DNA of 64,000 bases from Variovorax paradoxus (GCF_018614875.1 NZ_JAGGNW010000010.1:310001-374000), one strand, 5' to 3'. Positions 47,639 through 59,060 are shown, numbered from the stretch's first letter. Notes: generated from the letters alone by a model not told the origin. Numbers and translations: made by a program.

Positions 47639-48475
47639 ATGCCAGTCATTGCACTCACCCAGGAGATGGGTTCCCTCGCCAAGGACGTGTCGCTGCGCCT
47701 CGCCGAGCAGCTTGGCCTCGAGGTCATGCGCCACGAGACGATCGAGCGGGTGGCCGACCGCATGCAGGTGCCGAGCAGTTTCATCGGCCGCCTGCGCGAC
47801 GGCAAGGCCGGCTTCGTCGAACGGCTCACCGCCGACCGGCGCAGCCTCGCGCTCTACACGGCCGAGGAGCTCTTCGCGCTGGCCGACCGCGGCAACGTGG
47901 TGCTGCGCGGCTGGGGCGCCACCTGCCTGCTGCGGCCGGTGCCGCACGTGGTGTGCGTACGCATCACGCGCTCGATGAAGAAGCGGGTCGAATGGCTGAT
48001 GGCGCACCTCGAAACCGACGATGCCGAGTTTGCCGAAGCCGAGATCCGGCGCAGCGACGACGCGCACGCGGCGCGCATGCATGCGCAGTTCGGTGTGACA
48101 TGGGGCGACCCGGTGCTCTACGACCTGGTGCTCAACACGGACCGCCTCTCGGTGGACAGCTGCGTGGCGCAGATCCGCGCGCTGGTGGAGCGCCCGGAGT
48201 TCGCCGAGACACCGGCCTCGCGCGTGCTGCTGGCCAACATGACGCTCGCGGCGCGGGTGAAGTCGGCGCTGAAGGACAACGAGGCGACCAGCGACATCCG
48301 CGTGACCGTCGAGGCCGACCAGGGCAAGCTCACGCTGAGCGGCATCGTGCTCGATGCGCAGGAGCGCGTGCTCACGCAGGATGTGGCTTCCAAGGTCGAC
48401 GGCGTGAGCGGCGTCGACAACGCGCTGCGCCTGATGACCGTTCCGCGCCGCTTCGCGTCGGCGAAGCAGACCTGA
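47639..48475 (+). CDS. Cytidylate kinase-like protein with C-terminal BON domain
   Basis: 278 residues. The N-terminal about 190 residues resemble the cytidylate kinase-like family (PF13189 type): VIALTQEMGSLAKDVSLRLA, LGLEVMRHETIERVADRM, and GNVVLRGWGATCLLRPVPHV. The P-loop is degenerate (TQEMGSLAKD). The C-terminal about 75 residues are a BON domain (IRVTVEADQGKLTLSGIVLD; VASKVDGVSGVDNALRLM). It follows tctA by 15 bases. A fusion of a P-loop kinase relative with a BON domain in a transporter operon is odd; no signal peptide, so it is cytoplasmic. A regulatory role is possible but unproven. Confidence 0.8.
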   Translation: MPVIALTQEMGSLAKDVSLRLAEQLGLEVMRHETIERVADRMQVPSSFIGRLRDGKAGFVERLTADRRSLALYTAEELFALADRGNVVLRGWGATCLLRPVPHVVCVRITRSMKKRVEWLMAHLETDDAEFAEAEIRRSDDAHAARMHAQFGVTWGDPVLYDLVLNTDRLSVDSCVAQIRALVERPEFAETPASRVLLANMTLAARVKSALKDNEATSDIRVTVEADQGKLTLSGIVLDAQERVLTQDVASKVDGVSGVDNALRLMTVPRRFASAKQT

Positions 48476-48500
48476 ACCATCCTCGGACGATTGGGGCGAG

Positions 48501-49109
48501 CTAAATCTTCCCGCGCTTGCGCAGGCGGCTCAGGGTTTCCGCGGAGAGATTGAGGTACGACGCCAGCTCCTTGCTCGGAATGCGGTCTTCGAGCTCCGGG
48601 TGCTTGCGCATGAACCGGTGCACGCGGCCCGGCGCGTCGAGCAGATGAAGCGTGATGGTGTGCGCCATGATCTCGCTCATGCCGCGCATCACGCAGTACT
48701 CGAACAGCTCCTTGGTCTCGGGGTGGCGGTTCAGGAACGCGATCCATTCCTTCAGCGGCAGGCTCGCCACGCGCGCCTTGGTGACGCAGACGATGCCGTA
48801 GGGCGTGGGCGTGCCCAGGCGCAGCGCCGCGTAGCTGGTTTCCATGTCGTGCGCATCGGCAAAGCGCAGGATCATTTCCTTGCCCTCGGGGTTGCTCACC
48901 ACCCGCTTGAGGATGCCGTCGAGGATGAAGTACTGCTCCATCTCGCGCACGCCCTGGTGCAGCAGGAAGTCGCCCTTGTTGCCGTCCACGATGACGAGAT
49001 GGGTTTCCAGCTCGGTGCGATCGCTCTCGCTCAGGTCCTTGAGCAGGATGTTCTGCCGGAGCTGCGCGCGAATGATGTTTTTCTCCGGGTGGTTTTCCAA
49101 CAGCGTCAT
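48501..49109 (-). CDS. CRP/FNR family transcriptional regulator
   Basis: 202 residues: cyclic-nucleotide-binding-type beta barrel (GDFLLHQGVREMEQYFILDG) and a C-terminal winged helix with SKELASYLNLSAETLSRLRK. The recognition helix carries E191, S194 and R195 in the ExxSR arrangement used by FNR to read TTGA half-sites. No N-terminal cysteines, so no FNR-type oxygen-sensing cluster. It is divergent from oxc, with TTGACCGAGGTCAA in the shared gap. Start at 49109 is the ATG that gives family length. Proposed oxalate regulator; the ligand is unknown. Confidence 0.88.
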   Translation of the reverse strand: MTLLENHPEKNIIRAQLRQNILLKDLSESDRTELETHLVIVDGNKGDFLLHQGVREMEQYFILDGILKRVVSNPEGKEMILRFADAHDMETSYAALRLGTPTPYGIVCVTKARVASLPLKEWIAFLNRHPETKELFEYCVMRGMSEIMAHTITLHLLDAPGRVHRFMRKHPELEDRIPSKELASYLNLSAETLSRLRKRGKI

Positions 49110-49177
49110 GGGTCCCGTCTTGCTCGAATGCGCAACAACAACTTCTGGTTCATCTGGCCGGTGCCGTTTTCCGGAAA

Positions 49178-49193
49178 GTTGACCGAGGTCAAC
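49178..49193. promoter_or_regulatory. FNR/CRP-type palindrome between regulator and oxc
   Basis: GTTGACCGAGGTCAAC, 7-bp arms with a two-base centre. It is 73 bases from the oxc start and 69 from the regulator start. A -10-like TCATAG lies at about 49215-49220, giving spacing near -41.5, as for class II activation of oxc. It could also mediate autoregulation. Confidence 0.7.
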
Positions 49194-49265
49194 GCCCGAA
49201 AGCATGCCCCCGAATCATAGTCCCGGCTCGGGCCTCGGCCATTCACCCAAGCAAGAAGGAGAGAC

Positions 49266-51095
49266 ATGTCTTCAGTAAGAACGGACAAAGAGGCATCCAC
49301 GACCCTGGACGACGCCCTCAAGCCCAAGAACAGGGCGAACGACGGCGATGCGGTCGTGCTGGCCCTCAAGCAGCCCACGGAGGAGGAGGCCGCGGCGCAC
49401 GAAACGACGATCGATGGCTTCCACCTGGTCATCGATGCGCTCAAGCTGAACGGCATCGACACCATCTTCGGCCTGCCGGGCATTCCGATCACCGACCTCA
49501 CGCGCATGGCGCAGGCTGAGGGCCTGCGGGTCATCTCGTTCCGCCACGAGCAGCATGCGGGCAACGCCGCCGCCGCGGCCGGCTTTCTCACGCAGAAGCC
49601 CGGCATCTGCCTGACCGTGTCGGCCCCCGGCTTCCTGAACGGGCTCACGGCGCTGGCCAACGCCACCACCAACTGCTTCCCGATGATCCTGATCAGCGGC
49701 TCGAGCGAGCGCGAGATCGTCGACCTGCAGCAGGGCGACTACGAAGAGATGGATCAGCTCGCGATCGCCAAGCCGCTGTGCAAGGCCGCCTTCCGCGTGC
49801 TGCATGCCGAGGACATCGGCGTGGGCATTGCACGGGCGATCCGCTCGGCGCTGTCGGGCCGCCCGGGCGGCGTGTACCTCGACCTGCCGGCCAAATTGTT
49901 CGCGCAGACCATGGATGCCGAAGCCGGCCGCAGATCGCTCATCAAGGTGGTCGATCCCGCGCCGCGCCAGATTCCGGCGCCCGACGCCGTGAAGCGCGCG
50001 CTCGACCTGCTCAAGGGCGCCAAGAAGCCGCTGATCCTGCTGGGCAAGGGCGCGGCCTATGCGCAGGCCGATGCAGACATTCGCGCATTGATCGAGAAGA
50101 CCGGCATTCCCTACCTGCCGATGTCGATGGCCAAGGGCCTCTTGCCCGACACCCACACGCAATCGGCCGCGGCCGCGCGCTCCTACGTGCTGCAGGAAGC
50201 CGACGTGGTGATGCTGGTCGGCGCGCGCCTCAACTGGCTGCTCTCGCACGGCAAGGGCAAGACCTGGGGCCAGGAGAAGGGCGCCAAGCAGTTCATCCAG
50301 ATCGACATCGCGCCGACCGAGATCGACAGCAACGTGGCCATTGCCGCGCCGGTGATCGGCGACATCGGCTCCTGCGTGGCGGCGCTGCTCGCGGGCGTCG
50401 ATGCCAAGTGGGCCAAGCCGCCGGCCGAATGGACCGGCGCCATCGCCGAGCGCAAGGACAAGAACCTGTCGAAGATGGCCGTGACGCTGGCCGCGCGGCC
50501 TTCGCCGATGAACTTCCACAGCGCGCTCAGCGTGATCCGCGACCAGGTGAAGGCGCGGCCCGACGCCATCGTGGTGAACGAAGGCGCCAACACGCTGGAC
50601 TTCGCGCGCAGCATCGTCGACATGTACGAGCCGCGCAAGCGCCTCGACGTGGGTACCTGGGGAATCATGGGCATCGGCATGGGCTTTGCCGTGGCCGCCG
50701 CGGTGGTCACCGACAAGCCGGTGATCGCCATCGAAGGCGACAGCGCCTTCGGCTTCAGCGGCATGGAGGTGGAGACCATCTGCCGCTACAACCTGCCGAT
50801 CTGCATCGTCGTGTTCAACAACAACGGCGTCTACCGCGGCACCGACGTGAACGCGAGCGGCACGCCCGACGTGGCGCCCACCGTGTTCGTGAAGAACGCG
50901 CGCTACGACAAGCTGATGGAAGCCTTCGGCGGCGTCGGCGTCAACGCCACCACCGCGGATGAATTGCAGAAGGCGCTGGCCGAAGCCGTCGCCTCGCGCC
51001 GTCCCACCCTGATCAACGCCGTGATTGACGAGACCGCCGGCACCGAAAGCGGCCGCATCACCAGTCTGAACCCCAGCACGGCGAAGAAGAAGTAA
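49266..51095 (+). CDS. oxc: Oxalyl-CoA decarboxylase
   Basis: ThDP enzyme that splits oxalyl-CoA into formyl-CoA and CO2. 609 residues. The N-terminal ThDP domain has the catalytic glutamate E95 in [15 protein letters not shown]; the C-terminal one has the cofactor motif from GDSAFGF (about 491) to FNNNG. ADP-site segment [21 protein letters not shown] matches Oxc. It is about 40 residues longer than Oxalobacter Oxc because of a polar N-terminal extension (1-45). It starts the oxc-frc operon. Confidence 0.95.
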   Translation: MSSVRTDKEASTTLDDALKPKNRANDGDAVVLALKQPTEEEAAAHETTIDGFHLVIDALKLNGIDTIFGLPGIPITDLTRMAQAEGLRVISFRHEQHAGNAAAAAGFLTQKPGICLTVSAPGFLNGLTALANATTNCFPMILISGSSEREIVDLQQGDYEEMDQLAIAKPLCKAAFRVLHAEDIGVGIARAIRSALSGRPGGVYLDLPAKLFAQTMDAEAGRRSLIKVVDPAPRQIPAPDAVKRALDLLKGAKKPLILLGKGAAYAQADADIRALIEKTGIPYLPMSMAKGLLPDTHTQSAAAARSYVLQEADVVMLVGARLNWLLSHGKGKTWGQEKGAKQFIQIDIAPTEIDSNVAIAAPVIGDIGSCVAALLAGVDAKWAKPPAEWTGAIAERKDKNLSKMAVTLAARPSPMNFHSALSVIRDQVKARPDAIVVNEGANTLDFARSIVDMYEPRKRLDVGTWGIMGIGMGFAVAAAVVTDKPVIAIEGDSAFGFSGMEVETICRYNLPICIVVFNNNGVYRGTDVNASGTPDVAPTVFVKNARYDKLMEAFGGVGVNATTADELQKALAEAVASRRPTLINAVIDETAGTESGRITSLNPSTAKKK

Positions 51096-51120
51096 CCCAG
51101 CACCATCAAGGAGAACTCAT

Positions 51121-52392
51121 ATGAGCAACAAACCCCTCAACGGCATCAAGATCATCGACTTCACGCACGTGCAAGCCGGTCCGGCCTGTACCCAGATGCT
51201 GGCCTGGTTCGGTGCCGACGTGATCAAGGTCGAGCGCCCGGGCGCCGGCGACGTCACGCGCAGCCAGCTGCGCGACATCCCGAACGTCGACGCCCTGTAC
51301 TTCACCATGCTCAACAGCAACAAGCGCTCGATCACGCTGGACACGAAGAAGCCCGAGGGCAAGGCCGTGCTGGAAAAGCTGATCCGCGAATCCGACGTGC
51401 TGGTCGAGAACTTCGGCCCCGGCGCTCTGGACCGCATGGGCTTTACCTGGGCGCGCATCCAGGAGCTGAACCCCAAGATGATCGTCGCATCGGTCAAGGG
51501 CTTCAGCGACGGCCACCACTACGAAGACTTGAAGGTGTACGAGAACGTGGCGCAGTGCGCCGGCGGCGCCGCCTCCACCACCGGCTGGTGGAAGGGCGAG
51601 AACTCCGCCCCGACGATCTCGGCGGCCGCACTGGGCGACTCCAACACCGGCATGCACCTGGCCATCGGCATCCTGACGGCCATCATCGGCCGCCAGCAGA
51701 CCGGCAAGGGCCAGAAGGTGGCCTGCTCGATGCAGGATGCCGTGCTCAACCTGTGCCGCGTGAAGATGCGCGACCAGCAGCGCCTGGACAGCGTCGGCTA
51801 CCTGGAGGAATACCCGCAGTACCCGCACGAGATGGACGCCTTCAAGGACAAGGTGGTGCCGCGCGGCGGCAACGCCGGCGGTGGTGGCCAGCCAGGCTGG
51901 ATCCTGAAGTGCAAGGGCTGGCAGACCGATCCCAACGCCTACATCTACTTCACGGTGCAGGGCCATGCCTGGGACCCGATCTGCGACGCGCTGGGCAAGC
52001 CCGAGTGGAAGACCGATCCGGACTACATGACCCCCAAGGCCCGCCAGCCGCACATCGACCAGATCTTCGCCACCATCGAGGACTTCATCAAGGACAAGAC
52101 CAAGTTCGAGGCAGTGGACATCTTCCGCAAGCACGACATTCCCTGCGCCCCGGTGCTGTCGATGAAGGAACTGCTGCACGACGAGTCGCTGCGCAAGAGC
52201 GGCTCCATCGTCGAGGTCCCGCACAAGGAGCGCGGCAGCTACTGGACCATCGGCAGCCCGATCAAGTTCTCGGACCTCAAGCCCGAGGTCACCGCCTCGC
52301 CGCTGCTGGGCGAGCACACTGACGAGGTGCTGGCGGAACTGGGCTATACCAAGCAACAGATCGACAACCTGAAAGAATCGAAAGCCGTGTAA
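51121..52392 (+). CDS. frc: Formyl-CoA:oxalate CoA-transferase
   Basis: Class III CoA-transferase that moves CoA from formyl-CoA to oxalate, keeping the oxc cycle running. 423 residues. Catalytic aspartate D173 in [11 protein letters not shown], and the mobile tetraglycine loop GGGGQ (253-257) that closes over the active site in Oxalobacter Frc. N-terminal [20 protein letters not shown] is typical. It follows oxc by 25 bases. This one has the canonical loop, so it is the likelier true Frc of the two. Confidence 0.94.
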   Translation: MSNKPLNGIKIIDFTHVQAGPACTQMLAWFGADVIKVERPGAGDVTRSQLRDIPNVDALYFTMLNSNKRSITLDTKKPEGKAVLEKLIRESDVLVENFGPGALDRMGFTWARIQELNPKMIVASVKGFSDGHHYEDLKVYENVAQCAGGAASTTGWWKGENSAPTISAAALGDSNTGMHLAIGILTAIIGRQQTGKGQKVACSMQDAVLNLCRVKMRDQQRLDSVGYLEEYPQYPHEMDAFKDKVVPRGGNAGGGGQPGWILKCKGWQTDPNAYIYFTVQGHAWDPICDALGKPEWKTDPDYMTPKARQPHIDQIFATIEDFIKDKTKFEAVDIFRKHDIPCAPVLSMKELLHDESLRKSGSIVEVPHKERGSYWTIGSPIKFSDLKPEVTASPLLGEHTDEVLAELGYTKQQIDNLKESKAV

Positions 52393-52443
52393 TTGGCTCA
52401 CCCCCAGGCTTGCCCACTTTGAAATGAAGCGCCAGAGGTAAAC

Positions 52444-52881
52444 ATGCAAGCGAACGTTGATTTGAAGCAGCTCGTCGAAGGCGCCGGCGACGCGATCATG
52501 GTGTGCGATGCGCAAGGGGCGATCACGCTCTGGAACCGCGCGGCCGAGCGCATCTTCGGCTTCACCGAAGCCGAGGCGCTGGGCCAGTCGCTCGACATGA
52601 TCATTCCCCAGCGGCAGCGCCAGCGGCACTGGGACGGCTATCAGAAAACCATGGAAACCGGCATGACCAAGTACGGTGCCGACCTGCTGCGCGTGCCGGC
52701 GCTGCACAAGGACGGGCACACGCTGTCGATCGCCTTCACGGTGTCGATGCTGTTCTCGGAAAATCGTGAAGTCACGGGCATCGTCGCCATGGTGCGGGAC
52801 GAAACCGTCCGTTTCGCCGAAGAGCGTAAATTGCGCGCTCGTCTGCAAGAAGCAGAGTCCACGGCCAAAGGAGACAGCTGA
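52444..52881 (+). CDS. Stand-alone PAS domain protein, FixL-like
   Basis: 145 residues made up of one PAS domain and a short C-terminal helix. [20 protein letters not shown] and [20 protein letters not shown] are standard [18 protein letters not shown] matches the FixL F-helix in which the histidine binds haem; here it is H62. There is no kinase or output domain. It overlaps the second CoA-transferase by one base (TGATG). A haem-based gas or redox sensor acting on the CoA-transferases or a partner is possible. Haem binding is inferred from alignment by eye. Confidence 0.8.
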   Translation: MQANVDLKQLVEGAGDAIMVCDAQGAITLWNRAAERIFGFTEAEALGQSLDMIIPQRQRQRHWDGYQKTMETGMTKYGADLLRVPALHKDGHTLSIAFTVSMLFSENREVTGIVAMVRDETVRFAEERKLRARLQEAESTAKGDS

Positions 52882-54128
52882 TGAGCAAGGCACTTGAGGG
52901 TGTTCGCATTCTCGATTTCACCCATGTGCAGTCCGGTCCCACCTGCACCCAGCTGCTGGCCTGGTTCGGCGCCGACGTGATCAAGGTGGAGCGCGCCGGC
53001 GAAGGCGACGCAACGCGCGGGCAACTGCGCGACATTCCCGGCGTGGACAGCCTCTACTTCACGATGCTGAACCACAACAAGCGCTCGATCACGCTCGACA
53101 CCAAGAAGCCCAAGGGCAAGAAGGTGCTCGACTCGCTGATCAAGACCTGCGACGTGCTGGTCGAGAACTTCGCGCCCGGCGCGCTCGACCGCATGGGCAT
53201 CACCTGGGCCCACATCCAGGAGCTCAACCCGCGCATGATCGTGGCGTCGGTCAAGGGTTTCGGCCCCGGCAAGTACGAGCATTGCAAGGTGTACGAGAAC
53301 GTGGCCCAGTGCGCCGGCGGCGCGGCCTCGACCACGGGCTTCGAAGATGGCCCGCCGGTCGTCACGGGCGCGCAGATCGGCGACAGCGGCACCGGCCTGC
53401 ACCTGGCGCTGGGCATCGTGGCGGCGCTGTACCAGCGCAACAGCACGGGCCGTGGCCAGCAGGTGCTCGCGCCCATGCAGGACGCGGTGCTCAACCTCTG
53501 CCGCGTGAAGATGCGCGACCAGCAGCGGCTGGAGCGCACCGGCACCATGCACGAATACCCGCAGTACCCCGACGGCAAGTTTGGCGATGCGGTGCCGCGC
53601 GCGGGCAACGCCTCGGGCGGCGGCCAGCCGGGCTCCATCCTCAAGTGCAAGGGCTGGGAGACCGATCCCAACGCGTACATCTACTTCATCACGCAAGGGG
53701 CCGTGTGGCCCGCGGTGTGCAAGGTCATCGGCGAAGAAGGGTGGATCAACGACGAGGCCTACGCCACGCCGGCCGCGCGCCTCTTGCACCTGAAGCCGAT
53801 CTTCGCGCGCATCGAGCAATGGACCATGACCAAGACCAAGTTCGAGGCCATGGACATCCTCAACCAGTACGACATCCCGTGCGGGCCCATTCTCTCTATG
53901 AAGGAAATCGCCGCCGACCCGTCGCTGCGCGAGACCGGCACGATCGTCGAGGTCGACCACCCGACGCGCGGCAAGTACCTGACGGTGGGCAACCCGATCA
54001 AGATGTCCGACAGCCCGACCGAGGTCACAAGATCGCCGCTGCTCGGCGAGCACACCGACGAGGTGCTGATGCAGCTGGGCTACACCGCCAGCGACGTGGC
54101 GGCGCTGCGTGCCGAAGGCGTGATCTGA
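52881..54128 (+). CDS. Second CoA-transferase of the formyl-CoA/oxalate family
   Basis: 415 residues, closely related to the frc product at 51121 (same [41 protein letters not shown]). Catalytic aspartate D168 is kept ([11 protein letters not shown]), but the glycine loop reads SGGGQ (245-249). Position and length support a CoA-transferase for oxalate or another small acid such as succinate or acetate. Translationally coupled to the PAS gene. Calling it Frc would be plausible but not certain. Confidence 0.88.
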   Translation: MSKALEGVRILDFTHVQSGPTCTQLLAWFGADVIKVERAGEGDATRGQLRDIPGVDSLYFTMLNHNKRSITLDTKKPKGKKVLDSLIKTCDVLVENFAPGALDRMGITWAHIQELNPRMIVASVKGFGPGKYEHCKVYENVAQCAGGAASTTGFEDGPPVVTGAQIGDSGTGLHLALGIVAALYQRNSTGRGQQVLAPMQDAVLNLCRVKMRDQQRLERTGTMHEYPQYPDGKFGDAVPRAGNASGGGQPGSILKCKGWETDPNAYIYFITQGAVWPAVCKVIGEEGWINDEAYATPAARLLHLKPIFARIEQWTMTKTKFEAMDILNQYDIPCGPILSMKEIAADPSLRETGTIVEVDHPTRGKYLTVGNPIKMSDSPTEVTRSPLLGEHTDEVLMQLGYTASDVAALRAEGVI

Positions 54129-54333
54129 ACTGAACGCCGTTTGAAGGCGGCGAAAAAACGCGGATGGCTCGTGCATCCGCGACGGAAATTTCATTGCCAA
54201 TTATGTATAACTTGTAGCGAATGCATTCAATAAAATAGTTTAACTATTATTTATCGATCATCGAATCTACATTTTGATCATGCCGATCCGAAAAACGTTT
54301 GACGCCCGGCATTCAATTTCTAGGAGAAATTTC
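54129..54333. other. AT-rich gap after the CoA-transferases
   Basis: About 200 bases with lower GC (ATAATTGTT-like, TTTAACTATTATTTATCG). It probably holds the promoter of the gene at 54334. The stretch GGCGGCGAAAAAACGCGG at about 54147 could be a weak terminator; no stem is strong. Confidence 0.35.
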
Positions 54334-54663
54334 ATGATCGATGATTTTCCGATTCAATACTGGAACAGCGAAACCGAGCGCAACGCCTACAACGCAGCGT
54401 TCTACGAATTGGGATTCCGCTGGCACTGGGACCGTGAAATCTATTGTCAGCTGCTGCGTGAGAGCCAAGACGGCGCCGAGCGGATCTGCCAGTACCTCCG
54501 CACCTACCAGCCGCATCTTCTGCGCGCCTACGATGCCGAATTTCTGGCGGACGTGATCGAGCAGAAGAAGGAAGAGCATCAAAAGCGCGAGCTCGATGCC
54601 GGCGCCATGAAAAGGCGTTATTTCAATTGGGCCGAAAGCCGCGGCGCCGAACTCGGCGCCTGA
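54334..54663 (+). CDS. Conserved small protein upstream of the CoA ligase pair
   Basis: 109 residues with many aromatic residues ([36 protein letters not shown]) and a helical, charged C-terminal part ([15 protein letters not shown]). No named family recognised. TAGGAGAAA upstream sets the ATG at 54334, excluding a 20-codon extension. It is 16 bases before the CoA ligase beta gene, so probably co-transcribed with it. Confidence 0.72.
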   Translation: MIDDFPIQYWNSETERNAYNAAFYELGFRWHWDREIYCQLLRESQDGAERICQYLRTYQPHLLRAYDAEFLADVIEQKKEEHQKRELDAGAMKRRYFNWAESRGAELGA

Positions 54664-54679
54664 CCTGAAAGCCGCCACC

Positions 54680-55852
<1,173 letters not shown>

Positions 55853-55907
55853 AATCGCGCTCTTCTGTTTGTCGTCGCATTGTGTTTGGCGTGCTCCGTT
55901 CAGGGCG

Positions 55908-56144
55908 CGCTCCCGCCGACGGGGTACGCAGCGAAGCGAATGTCCTCCGGCCTTCGGCCTCCTCCTTGATTTCGCTGCGCAAGGCACCCCATCGACGGGA
56001 GCGTTGGATAGAGCAGTCGTTGATCGGCGGTACACCCACAGCGTGCCCAGGTGCACAGGGCATCGGGTGCTCCCCGCAGCGAAATAAAGGAGGAGCCGAA
56101 GGCGGGGGACATTCGCGGAGGGGAGTACCCGGTGGCCTGTGCAC
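55908..56144. repeat. Double-hairpin repeat between the CoA ligase genes
   Basis: Two long imperfect stems. Hairpin 1 (55908-56003) pairs CGCTCCCG...GGGGT...GCAGCGAA with its complement. Hairpin 2 (56051-56144) pairs GTGCACAGG...CGGGT...CTCCCC...GCGAA with its complement. The centres, CCTCCGGCCTTCGGCCTCC and its complement-like GGAGGAGCCGAAGGCGGGGG, are related to each other in opposite orientation. It looks like a MITE-type or REP-type insertion. Confidence 0.75.
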
Positions 56145-56209
56145 GCGCCCCGAACAGCAGCGTCGAAAACACGAGCACCCCGCAACACAACGCATGGTGA
56201 AAAGCTGAG

Positions 56210-57109
56210 ATGTCGATCCTCATCAACAAGCACACCCGCGTCATCACCCAGGGCATCACGGGAAAGACCGGACAGTTCCACACCGCGATGTGCCGCGACT
56301 ACGCCAATGGACAGAAATGCTTCGTGGCAGGCGTCAATCCGAACAAGGCAGGCAAGTCCTTCGACGGCATCCCCGTGTTCGGCAGCGTCGAGGAAGCCAA
56401 GGCCGAAACCGGCGCCACCGTGTCCGTGATCTACATGCCGCCGCCCTTCGCGGCCGCGGCCATCGACGAGGCGGTGGACGCGGGGCTCGACCTCGTCGTA
56501 TGCATCACCGAAGGCATTCCGGTGCGCGACATGATCCGCACCCGGCACCGCATGGAGGGCAGCAAGACCCTGCTGCTCGGCCCCAACTGCCCGGGCCTCA
56601 TCACGCCCGACGAAATCAAGATCGGAATCATGCCCGGCCACATCCACCAGAAGGGCCGCATCGGCGTGGTCTCGCGCTCCGGCACGCTGACCTACGAGGC
56701 CGCGAGCCAGCTCGCGAGCTTCGGCATCGGGCAGTCGACCGTGGTGGGCATCGGCGGCGATCCGGTGGGCGGGCTGCGGCACATCGACGTGCTGAAGATG
56801 TTCAACGACGACCCGCGCACCGACGCCGTGATCATGGTCGGCGAGATCGGCGGCAGCGACGAGGAAATCTGCGCGCGCTGGATCAGCGAGCACATGCGAA
56901 AGCCCGTGGTCGGCTTCATCGCCGGTGCCAGCGCGCCGCCGGGCAGGCGCATGGGCCACGCAGGCGCCATCGTCTCGGGCGGCAAGGGAACGGCGCAGGA
57001 AAAACTCGCAGTGATGAAGGAGTGCGGCATCCACGTGACGCACAACCCGGCCGAGATGGGAAAGCTGCTCGCGTCGCTGGTCATCCCCGACTACCTGCCT
57101 TTCGATTGA
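56210..57109 (+). CDS. ADP-forming CoA ligase, alpha subunit (SucD-like paralogue)
   Basis: 299 residues. CoA-binding Rossmann domain ([39 protein letters not shown]) and the phosphohistidine in [13 protein letters not shown] (H250). [20 protein letters not shown] and IGGDPVGG are normal SucD motifs. Partner of the SucC-like subunit at 54680. The gap between them is filled by a repeat, so their co-translation is broken and alpha may need its own ribosome supply. Confidence 0.9.
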   Translation: MSILINKHTRVITQGITGKTGQFHTAMCRDYANGQKCFVAGVNPNKAGKSFDGIPVFGSVEEAKAETGATVSVIYMPPPFAAAAIDEAVDAGLDLVVCITEGIPVRDMIRTRHRMEGSKTLLLGPNCPGLITPDEIKIGIMPGHIHQKGRIGVVSRSGTLTYEAASQLASFGIGQSTVVGIGGDPVGGLRHIDVLKMFNDDPRTDAVIMVGEIGGSDEEICARWISEHMRKPVVGFIAGASAPPGRRMGHAGAIVSGGKGTAQEKLAVMKECGIHVTHNPAEMGKLLASLVIPDYLPFD

Positions 57110-57149
57110 GCTGAAAAACCACTCCAGCAGAAACCAAGGAAGGCAAGAC

Positions 57150-57935
57150 ATGCAACAGCAGCAGCAGCTACAACAGCAATGGGTCCGTTTCGAACACGGC
57201 GGTGAAGCGGGCTTCGGCACGCTCGAAGGCGATGCCGTGCACGAGCACCGCGGCAACATGTTCGACCGCCCCGAGCCGACCGGCCGCGTGTTCGTGCTCT
57301 CCGGCGTGCGGCTGCTCACGCCCACCGAGCCGACCAAGGTCATCGCGCTGTGGAACAACTTCCACGCGCTCGGCGAGAAGCTCAAGCTGCCGGTGCCTGC
57401 CGAGCCGCTGTACCTGCTGAAGGCGCCCAACTCCTACCTCGCGCCCGGCGCGCCCATCCGGAAGCCCCTGTGCGATGGCAAGGTGGTGTTCGAGGGCGAA
57501 CTCGGCATCGTCATCGGCAAGACCTGCACCGCCGTGCCCGAGGCGGATGCGCTTCGCCATGTGTTCGGCTACACCTGCGCCAACGACGTGACGGTGGCCG
57601 ACATCCTGAACCGCGATGCGTCGTTCGCCCAATGGGTGCGGGCCAAGGGCTTCGACACCTTCTGCCCGATGGGCCCGGTGGTGGCCACCGGCCTCGATCC
57701 CGCAACGCTCAGCGTGACCACGCTGCTCGACGGCGAGCAGCGGCAGAACTATCCGATCAGCGACATGCGCTTTTCGGTCCAGCAACTCGTGAGCCTGATC
57801 TCCTTCGACATGACGCTGCATCCCGGCGACGTGATCCTGTGCGGCACCTCCATCGGCGTCGGCTCGATGAAGCCCGGCAGCCTGGTCGAAGTCGAGATCG
57901 GCGGCATCGGCAGGCTGGCCAACCGCTTCGGCTGA
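57150..57935 (+). CDS. Fumarylacetoacetate hydrolase family protein
   Basis: 261 residues with the FAH fold: VIALWNNFHALGEKLKL, YLLKAPNSYLAPGAPI, metal ligands in VVFEGELGIVIGK (E-x-E), NDVTVAD, and the catalytic FDTFCPMGPVV, GDVILCGTSIGVG. An N-terminal run of glutamines (MQQQQQLQQQW) is unusual. Family members act as hydratases, decarboxylases or hydrolases on keto acids (for example 2-oxohept-3-enedioate, oxaloacetate or acylpyruvates). A role on a small 2-oxo acid next to oxalate metabolism is plausible. Confidence 0.85.
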   Translation: MQQQQQLQQQWVRFEHGGEAGFGTLEGDAVHEHRGNMFDRPEPTGRVFVLSGVRLLTPTEPTKVIALWNNFHALGEKLKLPVPAEPLYLLKAPNSYLAPGAPIRKPLCDGKVVFEGELGIVIGKTCTAVPEADALRHVFGYTCANDVTVADILNRDASFAQWVRAKGFDTFCPMGPVVATGLDPATLSVTTLLDGEQRQNYPISDMRFSVQQLVSLISFDMTLHPGDVILCGTSIGVGSMKPGSLVEVEIGGIGRLANRFG

Positions 57936-57980
57936 GGCCTGGCCGCGCCGCCAGAAGAATCAACAACCTTGGGAATCGAC

Positions 57981-58994
57981 ATGAAGATAGCAGTCATCGG
58001 AGCGGGCGCGATCGGCGGCCTGGTGGGCGCCAAGCTCGCCCTGGCCGGCGAGGACGTGACCTTCATCGTGCGCGGGAAGAATCTCGACGCCATCGCCACC
58101 AACGGATTCAAGCTCATCGGGGCCGATGGGCAAGAGCAGGTGGCGCTGAATGTGAAGGCCACCGACCGCTACGACCAGGCGGGGCCGCAGGACATCGTGA
58201 TCCTCGCGATGAAGGCACACCAGGTCGAGGCGGTGGCCAACGACGTGCCCAAGCTGTTCGGGCCCGAGACCGTGGTGGTGACGATGCAGAACGGCATCCC
58301 GTTCTGGTACTTCCACGACCACGGCGGCGCGCTGGCGGGCACGCCGGTGCGCAGCGTCGATCCCACCGGCCTGGTGGCCGCGAAGATCCCGGCAGAGCGC
58401 GTCATCGGCTGCGTGGTGTACCCAGCGTCGGAGCTGACGGCGCCGGGCGTGGTGAGGCACATCGAAGGCGACCGCTTCCCGGTCGGCGAGCTCGACGGTT
58501 CGTCGAGCGAGCGCGTGAACCGCGTGTCGGCCTGCCTCGCCGCCGCCGGCTTCAAGGCGCCGGTGCTCGACAACATCCGCGCCGAGATCTGGCTCAAGCT
58601 CTGGGGCAACCTGACCTTCAACCCGATCAGCAGCCTTTCGCATTCGACGCTGGTCGACATCTGCCAGTATCCGCCCTCGCGCGAGCTGGCCGCCGCGATG
58701 ATGCGCGAGGCGCAGGCAGTGGCGCACAAGCTGGGCATCGAGTTCCGCGTGACGCTCGACAAGCGCATTGCCGGTGCCGAGAAGGTGGGCAAGCACAAGA
58801 CCTCGATGCTGCAGGACGTGGAAGCCGGACGCGCGCCGGAGATCGATGCGCTGGTGGGCGCCGTGGTCGAGCTGGCCCGCCTCACCGACACGCCAACCCC
58901 GCACATCGACACCGTGTATTCCCTCGTCAAGCTGCTGGCGCGTACGATGGACGAACAGCGCGGCCGGGTTTGCCTTCACGAGATGGCGGGCTAG
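57981..58994 (+). CDS. 2-dehydropantoate 2-reductase family protein (PanE-like)
   Basis: 337 residues from the ATG at 57981. The NADP-binding Rossmann motif is MKIAVIGAGAIGGLVGAKLA and the second domain has AEIWLKLWGNLTFNPISSLS (the catalytic Lys is in the LKLWGN segment) and LGIEFRVTLDKRI. The family reduces ketopantoate, but many paralogues in catabolic clusters act on other 2-oxo acids. Here it could reduce glyoxylate or tartronate semialdehyde-like products; that is inference from context. Upstream TTG start at 57969 is less likely. Confidence 0.85.
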   Translation: MKIAVIGAGAIGGLVGAKLALAGEDVTFIVRGKNLDAIATNGFKLIGADGQEQVALNVKATDRYDQAGPQDIVILAMKAHQVEAVANDVPKLFGPETVVVTMQNGIPFWYFHDHGGALAGTPVRSVDPTGLVAAKIPAERVIGCVVYPASELTAPGVVRHIEGDRFPVGELDGSSSERVNRVSACLAAAGFKAPVLDNIRAEIWLKLWGNLTFNPISSLSHSTLVDICQYPPSRELAAAMMREAQAVAHKLGIEFRVTLDKRIAGAEKVGKHKTSMLQDVEAGRAPEIDALVGAVVELARLTDTPTPHIDTVYSLVKLLARTMDEQRGRVCLHEMAG

Positions 58995-59060
58995 CGCCAC
59001 TCAGGCTGCACGGTTTTGCGCCGCGGGTGCACCGGTTGTGCGCTGTGACCGATCGATGAA

